Part shown: in pieces, positions 54,894 through 64,000 of the stretch
How positions within the stretch are numbered: position 1 is the first letter of the stretch
Layout: every line of letters starts with the position of its first letter
From: Elymus sibiricus
Taxonomy: Eukaryota; Streptophyta; Magnoliopsida; Poales; Poaceae
DNA: 64,000 bases
Direction: 5' to 3'
NCBI GenBank assembly: GCA_039707655.1
Contig: CM077664.1
Coordinates: forward strand, 124,594,485 to 124,658,484
Position numbers and translations under genes: made by a program
Notes under the pieces: generated by a model
Told to the model about the DNA's origin: nothing
Databases searched by the model: none
Seen by the model: the letters and a program-made list of their open reading frames with translations, nothing else

Positions 54894-56233
54894 CAAGTTA
54901 ATCTTGCGCAGATTTGCAAATGTTTCTTCTAAGTCTTGAATGAGGGTTGTTTGTCCTTGGATTTAACCACTATAGCATCCATATATGCTTCCACATTCCT
55001 GTGCAGTTGGGGCTCAAAACCAATTTGGACCACTCTTGCAAATGTTGAACCAGCACTCTTCAGTCCGAAGCAGTATGTGCCACATGGAGTGATGAATGCG
55101 GTTTTCTTCTCATCCTCCTTGGCCATGAAAATCTGATGGTAACCAGAATATGCATCAAGAAAGGAGAGTAAATCACAGCCGGTAGTGGAGTCAACAATCT
55201 GGTCGATGCACGGCAAAGGGAAAGGATTTTTTGGACAAGCTTTATTGATATCAGTATAGTCGATACAGAGCCTCCATTTCCCATTTGCTTTGCGTACAAC
55301 AACTAGATTGGCCAATCATGTTGGATGAAGTACCCCTCTAACCAAGATTGCCGCTTCTAACTTTTAAATTTCTTCGGCAGTGAACTGTTGCCGCTCCAGA
55401 GCTTGCTTCCTGACCTTCTGCTTGACGGGCCGCGCACGAGGACAGATGGCAAGGTGGTGCTCAATTACCTCCCAGGGAACACCGGGGATGTCAGATGGTT
55501 GCCATGCAAACACATCGACATTCGCCCGCAGGAAGGCAATGAGCATGCTTTCCTATTTGCTACCGAGGGTGGCACTGACGGTGAAGGTACCGCCCGTGCC
55601 GTCCTCCTTCGCCGACACCTTCTTGGTTGCTGGTGGAGTAGCCCTAGATTTCTTGCCTTTGCCGGTAGAGCTCTCCGGCATGTCATCGACGGGTGCGCAT
55701 CACTCCGAAGGGGTGCGCTTCCCGGAAGCCTTGTCGGAGGTCTTGCTGGTCTTCTTGCTCTTCTCAGCCTTACCTGTCGGAGTAGGTGCCTTGGTGGCAG
55801 ATGCTGCAACTGCTTCTCTGTAAAGCTTGTCGACGCAAATAACTGCATCTTTCTTGTCAGAGTTGATAGTGATGACGCCCATCGGCCCTGGCATCGTAAG
55901 CGTGTTGTAGGCATAGTGTGATTCTGCCATAAACTTTGCCAGAGCTGGATGGCCAAGAATCCCATTGTATGGCAAAGGAAACTTAACAACGTCAAAGACA
56001 ATCTTCTCTATCCTATAATTCAATTCCCCGCCAAATGTTACTAGCAGAGTAATTTTCCCTTTAGGCTGGCTCCTTCCTGGATTGACCCCTTGAAACGAAC
56101 ACGTTTGCTTGAGATCTTCATCAGGGATCTGTAGCCTCTTAATGACATCTGGTGAAATCAAATTCAGGCCGGCTCCACCATCAACCAGCATTTTCTTGAC
56201 TTGGAGGTTGCGGATCATTGGTGAAACCAACAA
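54894..56233 (-). pseudogene. Gypsy-3 protease and 5' part of RT, with a mutated RT active site
   Basis: Protease has MLVDGGAGLNLISPDVIKRL (about 56200) and a GHPALAKFMAESH flap block. RT follows: WRLCIDYTDINKACPKNPFP, FLDAYSGYHQIFMAKEDEKK, then TYCFGLKSAG, which lacks about five residues found at this place in Gypsy-2 (YTTMPFGLKCA). The catalytic motif reads YMDAIVV at about 54985-54960 where YxDD is required, so the second aspartate is an alanine. Nonsense codons lie near 55553, 55364, 55316 and 54926. The frame then ends at the Athila-like insertion. Confidence 0.75.
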
Positions 56234-56273
56234 CGGGAAACACCCGACCGCAGTTGTGCGATCAGGGTGATCC

Positions 56274-58251
56274 TCAGCATCGAATGATGGGCGTGTGGGA
56301 CCACTTGAGTGGTTTCTGAGTGCCTATTGCCGGTTCTGCCGCATTAATCTCACAAGCCCACTGCTTGAGTTGGCGGTGAGAGGAGTGCAAAGATGAGCCC
56401 CCGTCAATGCACATGGCTTCAGTTGCTTTCTGGAATTCCTGTTCGCTGGACTCATCTTCGTCCTCATCATCATCCTCATCATCCCTCCTTCTTGTCACGG
56501 CCTCGAGCAGGCTTCTCCTTCTGCTGTTTGGCCTTGCCATGGTGGCCTCCTTGGCCACCATGACCCTTCTTGCCGGATCTCACAGCACTGTCTTGGCCCT
56601 TCTCCTTGTCGCAATTTTCATATTCAGCCTTTTGCTTCTCGGCAAGTTGTTCAACCTGCTGGCACTCCTGGAGATCATGGCCCTTTGTGCGGTGAATCTT
56701 GCAATATGGACCGTCAATCTTGCCGGCTTTTTCGCCTGCCGCAGCTTCCTAACAATCAGTGCATCCAGCAGCTTCCTTGCCGGAGCTCTCCGTCCTGGCC
56801 TTCTTGGCGGCAGTAGCGTTGCCGGAGCCCTCAATAGCCATTACTATCTTTCCCTTGCGCTTTCTGTTGCGCTTTCGGCCATTTTTCTTCGGGGTGGTGG
56901 CATCGTCGTCTTCGGAGTCAACTTCAGCGCCAGCATCCTCCCTGGGAAGCCTCCTTCCTTCCTCAGCCTGTGCACATCTGCCCACCAACGCGTCAAGCTC
57001 GTTGATGGTCTTGACTTGCCGGATGATCATCTCTTCCCGCATCTTACGATTGCGCACATTCGTGTGAAAGGCAGCAATCACGGCAGCGGGGTGTACATCA
57101 CGAATGTTATGGTGCACGCGACCGAATCTCTGGATATACTTCCGCAAAGACTCGCCATCTCTTTGTGGGATTACGTGCAAATCACTGGGCTGACCAGGAA
57201 GCTTGTGGCCTCAGGTGTAAGCACCAATGAACTCATTGCACAAATTGGACCATGAAGAAATGAAGCCTTCCGGCAGGTTCATCATCCAAGATCTCACATT
57301 GGGTTTGAGCACCAATGGAAAATAGTTGGCAAGAACTTTCTCATCCCGTCCCCTGGCAGCTTGTACGGCAATCGTGTAGATGCCCAAGAACTCTGCCGGG
57401 TTGAGCTTGTCGTCGTATTTCTTCGGCAACTCTAGTTTGAAGGTCCGGGTTGACGGCCAGCGGACTTGCCGCAGCTCACGAGTGAAGGCTGGGCATCCAA
57501 CCTCATAAGGTAGATACCCGCCAACCTCGGGCGCAGGCTCATCAATGACTGGACCATTGCGCACGTCAGACTGACGGCGTGCCTCCCGGTGCCGTTCAAT
57601 GGTAGTGCGGGCATCTTCCACCCGCCTATCACGCAACACTTGATGTTGGTCTTGCCACGCCCGCGGATCCGAAGAGGCCATCGACACCCCGTCGGGCTCG
57701 ACGGATCGGCGAGTCTGCTGTTGTCACTGAAGTTGTTGCCGCGGAGGTGACTGTACTGTTGGTGCAACATCTCTGCCACGACCATCAATTGGAACTGTTG
57801 GCGGACGCCGTGAAGGTCCCGCCTGCTGTGAATTGCTGGCTTCATCAAATCCAATGAGGCTCTGGATGGTGGCTCTCCACTCATCCATTTTGTCAGTAGC
57901 TGGAGGGAAATTCAACAGCATCTGCACCCGCGCCATGGCTTCCGCTGCTATAGCTGGCATGGCTGGGAGCGAAGAACGGGACGTCGCTTGACTCCTAGCA
58001 GAGCCAGCAGGAGCGCCATCACGAACTTGCTGCCGTGGCTCATGCCCAGCATCGGGCTGGCGTGGTGTCGGCCCATAAGCACCTTGGGTGTGCTGCACCG
58101 GGGTCTTGCCATGTGGTCGTCCGGAGCCGCCGGCGTCATGAGGAAGTGCGTCGTGCCCATCTTGCGATGATTTCGGTGTGCGTCCCGTCACGTCGTTCTT
58201 GGATGCTGCTGCACCGTCCTTAGACGTTGCGTCGACTGGGTCCTTGCTCGC
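56274..58251 (-). pseudogene. Gypsy-3 gag
   Basis: One frame runs from 58251 to about 56600 with TGA near 57726, TGA at 57210-57208 and TAG near 56747; the last part is shifted. The gag domain (57000-57500) has LPKKYDDKLNPAEFLGIYTI, LKPNVRSWMMNLPEGFISSW and IPQRDGESLRKYIQRFGRVH. A Lys/Arg-rich stretch (KKNGRKRNRKRKGKIVMAI) and a single zinc-finger-like YCKIHRTKGHDLQEC follow near 56700. The N-terminal part is rich in Asp, Ser and Gln. It is truncated at 58251 by an LTR fragment, so the start is not in the window. Confidence 0.65.
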
Positions 58252-58864
58252 TGATACGTCCCAAACGTATCTACTTTTCCAAACACTTTTGCTCTGGTTT
58301 TGGACTCTAATTTGCATGATTTGAATGGAACTAACCCGGACTGACGCTGTTTTCAGCAGAATTGCCATGGTGTTATTTTTGTGCAGAAATAAAAGTTCTC
58401 GAATGGACCTGAAAATTTACGAAGAATTATTTCAGAATATATAAAAATACTGGCAAAAAGATCTACTGGAGGGGGGCCACCCAGGAGCCACAAGCTCAGG
58501 GGGCGCGCCTACCCCCCAAGGCGCGCCCCCTAGGCTTGTGGGGCCCTGGCAGCTCCATTTACCCTAATTCCAATACTATAAGTACCTATTCATCCAGAAA
58601 AAATCGAAGAGAAAGAATCATCGCGTTTTACGATACGGAGCCTCCGCCACCTCATGTTCTTCATCGGGAGGGCTGATCTGGAGTCCGTTCGGGGCTCCGG
58701 AGAGGGGGATTTGATGCCGCCGTCATCATCAACCATCCTCCATCACCAATTTCATGATGCTCACCACCGTGCGTGAGTAATTTCTCGTAGGCTTGCTGGA
58801 CGGTGAAGGTTTGGATGAGATTTACCATGTAATCGAGTCAATTTTTTAGGGCTTTGATCCCTAG
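58252..58864 (+). repeat. truncated LTR of a TGATACGTC-type Gypsy element
   Basis: Begins TGATACGTCCCAAACGTATC next to Gypsy-3 gag and is cut at 58864 by the Angela-like LTR. It has the same layout as the solo LTR at 42565: hairpin at 58487-58543, TATAAG at 58577-58582 and a leader. Similarity to that LTR is clear only in the first ~20 bp and around the hairpin and TATA, so it is a different family. No gene. Confidence 0.7.
58487..58543. repeat. GC-rich hairpin with AscI-like arms
   Basis: Arms CCACAAGCTCAGGGGGCGCG and CGCGCCCCCTAGGCTTGTGG pair almost perfectly around a short C-rich loop. It ends 34 bp before TATAAG. Confidence 0.75.
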
Positions 58865-60707
58865 TGTTGGGGAACGTCGCATGGGAAACAAAAAATTTCC
58901 TACGCACACGCAAGATCTATCCATGGTGATGAGCATCTACGAGAGGGAGAGTGAATCTACATACCCTTGTAGATCGCTAAGCGGAAGCGTTAAGAAACGC
59001 GGTTGATGTAGTCGAACGTCTTCGCGATCCAAATCGCAAGTCATCCCTCGATCCAAACACGATCTAGCGCCGAACGGACGGCACCTCCGCGTTCAACACA
59101 CGTACGGCTTGATGACGCCTTCACCTCGTCGATCCAGCGAGCGATGGTGAAGTAGTGGATGAGTTCCGGCAGCACGATGGCGTGGTGATGGTGGTGAGGA
59201 ACAATCTCTGCAGGGCTTCGCCAAGCATTACGGAGATTGTGACGGGAGGAACTAGAGGGTTAGGGTTGCCGGCACACGGCTTGGGAAATCTTGATATATC
59301 ACGTGTGCTAGCCCTGCCCCTCTATTTATATGTTGAGCCCTGGGGTCTAAACTTGGAGAGAAAGCCTCCACAAGGTCGGTTTTGCCCGCACAAGGTCGGT
59401 TTGGCCCGCACGGAAAGAGTCCCACTCGGATTCCAGCAGTACCGCGTACAAGCGGTAGTACCGCTCACGAGCGGTAGTACCGCTTGAGCGGTAGTACCGC
59501 TTCACACAAGCGGTAGTACCGCTTACGCGGTAGTACTGCCTTACAAGCGGTAGTACCGCTTAAGGCAGCAGCAAAACTTCCTTTTGCACTTTCCAATACC
59601 TCGTGGGCTTTACCCCTTTGGCCCATATAAAGTGTTGCTGCACTCGAACACTTCGGTAAACATCCGGAACCCCTTCCGGTGAATTCCGGAACCCTTCCAG
59701 AGATCAAAACACTATTATCACATATATCAAACTTTACCTCCGGACTCTTCCGGAGATCCTCGTCATGTCCGGGATTTTATCCGGGACTCCGAACAACCTT
59801 CGGTCACCAACACAATAACTCAACTATACTAATCGTCACCAAACGTTAAGTGTGTAGACCCTGCGGGTTCGAGAACTATGTAGACATGACCGAGACACCT
59901 CTACGGTCAATAACCAATAGCGGGACCTGGATGCCCATATTGGTTCCTACATATTCTACGAAGATCTATATCGGTCGAACCTCTATGTCAAGGATTCAGT
60001 TAATCTCGTATGCTGTTCCCTTTGTTCTTCGGTATGTTACTTGCCCGAGATTCGATCGTCGGTATCTCTATACCTAGTTCAATCTCGTTATCGGCAAGTC
60101 TCTTTACTCGGTCCGTAATACAAGATCTCATGGCTAACACTTTAGTCACATTGCTTGCAAGGCTCATTGTGATGTTGTATTACCGAGTGGGCCCTGAGAT
60201 ACCTCTCCGTCACACGGAGTAACAAATCCCAGTCTTGATCCATGCCAACCTAACAGACACCCTCGGAGATACCTGTAGAGCATCTTTATAGTCACCCAGT
60301 AACGTTGCGACGTTTGATACACACAAGGTATTCCTCCGGTGTCAGTGAGTTGCATGATCTCATGGTCATAGGAACAGATACTTGACATGCAGAAAACAAC
60401 AGCAATAAACTGACACGATCATATGCTACGTTTATAGTTTGGGTCTTGTCCATCACATCATTCTCCTAATGATGTGATCCCGTTATCAAATGACATCTCA
60501 TGTCCATGGCTAGGAAACCTTCACCATCTTTTGATCAACGAGCTAGTTAACTAGAGGCTTACTAGGGACACAGTGTTGTCTATGTACCCACACATGTATT
60601 TGAGTTTCCAATCAATACAATTATAGCATGGATAATAAACGATTATCATGAACAAGGAAATATAATAATAACCAATTTATTATTGCCTCTAGGGCATATT
60701 TCCAACA
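58865..60707 (-). repeat. 3' LTR of the Angela-like element
   Basis: 1843 bp. On the minus strand it starts TGTTGGAAATATGCCC and ends GTTCCCCAACA. TATAAATA is at 59330-59323. A cluster of short palindromes (59449-59563) lies about 120 bp upstream of it. There is no gene in it. Confidence 0.8.
59449..59563. repeat. array of GCGGTAGTACCGC palindromes in the Angela-like LTR
   Basis: Six copies of GCGGTAGTACCGC or one-base variants (59452, 59471, 59488, 59511, 59527, 59548). Each is a 13-base palindrome around a central base, so the stretch can fold as a row of hairpins. Confidence 0.8.
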
Positions 60708-60722
60708 GTCTCCCACTTGCAC
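60708..60722 (-). other. polypurine tract of the Angela-like element
   Basis: Minus strand GCAAGTGGGAGAC immediately before the TGTTGG start of the 3' LTR. Confidence 0.65.
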
Positions 60723-60757
60723 TAGAGTCAATAATCTAGTTCACATCACTATGTGAT

Positions 60758-63700
60758 TTACATTGTAATGAATCGAACACCCATGCAGTTCTGGTGTTGT
60801 TCATGTTTAGCCCTTGGAAGAGGTTTAGTCATCGGATCTGCAACATTCAGATCCGTGTGTACTTTGCAAATATTTATGTCGTCCTCCTTGATGTAATCGC
60901 GGATGCAATTGAAACGTCGCTTTATGTGTCTGGTCCTCTTGTGAAATCTTGGTTCCTTGGCTAGAGCAATGGCACCAGTATTATCACAAAACAGAGTCAT
61001 TGGGTTAAGTACACTAGGCACTACTCCAAGATCTGTCATGAACTCCTTCATCCAGACACCTTCCTTCGCCGCCTCCGAGGCAGCGATGTACTCCGCTTCG
61101 CATGTAGAATCAGCTACCACGCTTTGCTTGGAACTGCACCAGCTAACCGCACCCCCATTAAGAATAAATACGTATCCGGTTTGCGACTTAGAGTCATCCG
61201 GATCAGTGTCAAAGCTTGCATCGACGTAACCCTTTACGACGAGCTCTTGATCACCTCCATAAACAAGAAACATGTCCTTAGTCCTTTTCAGGTACTTCAG
61301 GATATTCTTGACCGCCGTCCAGTGTTCCATTCCTGGATCACTTTGAAACCTTCCGACCATACTTATGGCAAGGCTGACATCGGGTCTTGTGCACAGCATT
61401 GCATACATGATAGAGCCTATGGCTGAAGCATAGGGGATGACACTCATCTTTTCTCTATCTTCTGTAGTCACTCGGCATTGAGTCTTACTCAACTTCACAC
61501 CTTGCAAAACAGGCAAGAACCCCTTCTTGGACTGATCCATTTTGAACTTCTTCAAAATCTTATCAAGGTATGTGCTTTGTGAAAATCCTATTAAACGTCT
61601 TGATCTATCTCTATAGATATTGATGCCTAATATGAAAGCAGCTTCTCCTAGGTCCTTCATTGAAAAACTTTTGTTCAAATATTCCTTCACGCTTTCCAAC
61701 ATTTCTATATTGTTTCCAATCAGTAATATGTCATCCACATATAATATTAGAAACGCTATAGAGCTCCCACTCACTTTCTTGTAAATACAAGCTTCTCCGT
61801 AAACTTGTATAAACTCGAACGCTTTGATCACCTCATCAAAGCGAAGATTCCAACTCCGAGATGCTTGCACCAGTCCATAAATGGATCGCTGGAGTTTGCA
61901 AACTTTGTCAGCATTCTCTGGATTGAAAAAACCTTCTGGTTGCATCATATACAACTCTTCCTTAAGGAAACCGTTAAGGAACGCTGTTTTGACATCCATC
62001 TGCCAAATTTCATAATCGAAAAAGGAAGTTATTGCTAACATGATTCTGACGGACTTAAGCATCGCTACGGGTGAGAAGGTCTCATCGTAGTCAACTCCTT
62101 GAACTTGTGAAAAACCCTTTGCCACAAGTCGAGCTTTATAGACGGTGACATTACCGTCCGCGTCCGTCTTCCTCTTAAAGATCCATTTGTTCTGAATGGC
62201 CTTACGCCCTTCAGGTAATACTTCCAAAGTCCACACTTTGTTTTCATACATGGATCCCATCTCGGATTTCATGGCCTCTAACCACTTCTCGGAATCCGGG
62301 CCCATCATCGCTTCTCCATAGCTCGTAGGTTCATTGTTGTCCAACAACATGACCTCTAAGACAGGGTTGCCGTACCACTCAGGAGCAGTACGCGTCCTTG
62401 TCGACCTACGAGGTTCGATAGCAACTTGATCCGAAGCTTTATGATCATCATCAACTTCCTCTTCAGCTGATGTAGGCTCTACAGAAACATCTTTCTGCAC
62501 TGCGTTACTCTCAGGTTGAAGTAAAGGTTCAACAATCTCATCAAGTTCTATCTTCCTCCCACTCAATTCTTTCGAGAGAAACTCTTTCTCAAGAAATGTT
62601 CCGTTTTTAGCGACAAACACTTTGCCTTCGGATCTGAGGTAGAAGGTATACCCAACTGTCTCTTTTGGGTATCCTATGAAGACGCATTTCTCCGCTTTGG
62701 GTTCCAGCTTTTCAGGCTGAAGCTTTTTGACATAAGCATCACATCCCCAAACTTTAAGAAACGACAGCTTTGGCTTCTTGCCAAACCAAAGTTCATATGG
62801 CGTCGTCTCAACGGATTTCGATGGTGCCCTATTTAAAGTGAATGCAGCTGTCTCTAATGCATAACCCCAAAACGATAGTGGCAAATCGGCAAGAGACATC
62901 ATAGATCGCACCATATCCAATAAGGTTCGATTACGACGTTCGGACACACCATTACGCTGTGGTGTTCCAGGCGGTGTCAGTTGTGAAACAATTCCACATT
63001 GTCTTAAGTGACTGCCAAACTCATAACTCAGATATTCTCCTCCTCGATCAGATCGTAGGAATTTAATCTTCTTGTTACGATGATTCTCAACTTCACTCTG
63101 AAATTGTTTGAACTTTCCAAACGTTTCAGACTTGTGTTTCATTAAGTAAATATACCCATATCTACTTAAGTCATCAGTGAAGGTGAGAAAGTAACGATAA
63201 CCACCGCACGCCTCAATACTCATCGGACCGCACACATCAGTATGTATGATTTCCAACAAGTCACTTGCCCGTTCCATTGTTCCAGAGAATGGCGTTTTAG
63301 TCATCTTGCCCATGAGGCATGGCTCGCATGTGTTAAGTGATTCAAAATCAAGTGACTCCAAAATTCAATCAGCATGGAGCTTCCTCATGCGTTTTACGCC
63401 AATATGACCTAAACGGCAGTGCCACAAGAAAGTGGTATTATCATTATCAATTCTACATCTTTTGGCATCAATGTTATGAACATGTGTATCATTACTATCG
63501 AGATTCAATAAGAATAAACCCCTCACTTCGGGTGCATGACCATAAAAGATATTACTCATATAAATAGAACAACCATTATTCTCTGATTTAAATGAGTAAC
63601 CGTCTCGCAATAAACAAGATCCAGATATAATGTTCATGCTTAACGCAGGCACTAAATAACAATTATTCAGGTTCATCACTAATCCCGATGGTAATTGAAG

Positions 63701-64000
63701 AGCGAGCGTGCCGACGGCGATCACATCAACCTTGGAACCATTTCCCACGCGCATCATCACTTCATCCTTTGCCAGCCTCCGTCTATTCCGCAGTTCCTGT
63801 TTAGAGTTGCAAATGTGAGCAACCGCACCGGTATCAAATACCCAGGCACTATAACGAGAGTTGGTAAGGTACACATCAATAACATGTATATCATATATAC
63901 CTTGTTTGTTGTTGGCCGCCTTCTTGTCAGCCAAATACTTGGGGCAGTTCTGCTTCCAGTGTCCAGTTCCCTTGCAATGAAAGCACACAGTTTCTGGTTT
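60758..64000 (-). pseudogene. Copia pol (zinc knuckle, protease, integrase, RT, RNase H), one in-frame TGA
   Basis: One frame is open from the window edge to TAA at 60758-60760 except for TGA at 63364-63362. In order: zinc knuckle CFHCKGTGHWKQNC (63985), protease WVFDTGAVAHIC (63840), integrase zinc site with HCRLGH (63410) before the TGA and CEPCLMGK (63320) after it, catalytic D in IIHTDVCGP, D in LRSDRGGEY and E in GVSERRNRTLL; RT with YVDDILLIG (61740); RNase H with GYVDASFD, CEAEYIAA and NVADPMTKP. All catalytic residues I can identify are present. The TGA falls inside the zinc-binding domain of integrase. One residue is unusual: SIYGLVQASRSWN has V where related elements generally have K. 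About 1080 codons are visible; the upstream gag lies outside. Confidence 0.85.

Larger units (their letters stand above)
38774..58251 (-). mobile_element. Gypsy-3: Tat-lineage Ty3/gypsy element with two nested insertions
   Basis: Minus-oriented gag (56274-58251), protease and RT (54894-56233), RNase H domains and integrase (42496-46807), then a plus-strand antisense gene (38774-41693). A solo LTR (42565-44085) sits in the integrase tail and an Athila-like element (46813-54888) in RT. Both LTRs of Gypsy-3 are missing: the left side meets SIRE-like copy 2 and the right side meets an LTR fragment. TTGCCGG-type words are strikingly common throughout and distinguish it from Gypsy-2. Several frameshifts and many nonsense codons show it is older or more decayed than Gypsy-2. 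Confidence 0.75.
58865..64000 (-). mobile_element. Angela-like Ty1/copia retrotransposon, 3' part
   Basis: Minus-oriented: 3' LTR at 58865-60707, polypurine tract, then pol to the window edge. The LTR text (minus: TGTTGGAAATATGCCCTAGA) and the integrase-before-RT order mark a Copia element of the Angela/BARE/WIS group. Gag and the 5' LTR lie beyond 64000. It inserted in the LTR fragment at 58252; the left flank is CCTAG, but the matching duplication cannot be seen. Confidence 0.8.

Noticed and set aside
56407..57255. 282-codon plus-strand frame opposite Gypsy-3 gag
   Set aside because: It is the complement of gag coding sequence; hydrophobic runs arise from the Lys/Asp/Glu-rich gag codons read backwards.
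59155..59487. Plus-strand frame of 110 codons in the Angela-like LTR
   Set aside because: Antisense to the element's transcript and running into the palindrome array; no protein family recognised.

Overview
The window is intergenic DNA from a large grass genome, most likely a Triticeae species (wheat, barley or a relative). Nearly every base belongs to a transposable element or its debris, and I see no intact host gene, tRNA, rRNA or CRISPR array. The host assignment rests on recognising the LTR styles: an Angela-like Copia LTR that reads TGTTGGAAATATGCCC on the minus strand, Athila-type LTRs that begin TGATACGTC, and Tat-lineage Gypsy elements. It is recognition, not a database search.

Layout. 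1-5638: end of a plus-oriented Tat Gypsy element (Gypsy-1) with an antisense extra gene and its 3' LTR. 5639-7089: a broken coiled-coil gene and short tandem repeats. 7090-14786: three units of a ~503-bp satellite, interrupted at 7532-13917 by a 5'-truncated SIRE/Maximus-like retroelement (copy 1). 14787-21284: a decayed charged-protein gene, a ~375-bp tandem array, and a probable DNA transposon carrying a broken B3-domain gene. 21285-33286: minus-oriented Tat element Gypsy-2 (3' LTR, antisense extra gene, gag-pol). 33287-38773: SIRE-like copy 2. 38774-58251: minus-oriented Tat element Gypsy-3, split by a solo LTR (42565-44085, target duplication GTCTC) and by a complete non-autonomous Athila-like element (46813-54888, target duplication AGCTT). 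58252-58864: truncated LTR. 58865-64000: 3' half of a nearly intact Angela-like Copia element.

How the parts work together. Each Tat element pairs a gag-pol frame with a second gene on the opposite strand, between pol and the 3' LTR. These antisense genes have GT-AG introns that read only on their own strand, so the sense genomic RNA cannot splice them out; this explains how introns persist in a retroelement. The SIRE-like copies lack pol but keep a ~690-codon ORF2 with its own upstream TATA region, built like the promoter of their LTR. Five LTR families here carry a palindrome or palindrome cluster just upstream of the TATA box.

Decay. Most reading frames are broken by single nonsense codons. 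In Gypsy-2 at least 15 lie in one otherwise continuous frame and are TAG or TGA, never TAA, as expected from C-to-T change at methylated CAG and CGA. Exon limits, family names and identity estimates were read by eye.
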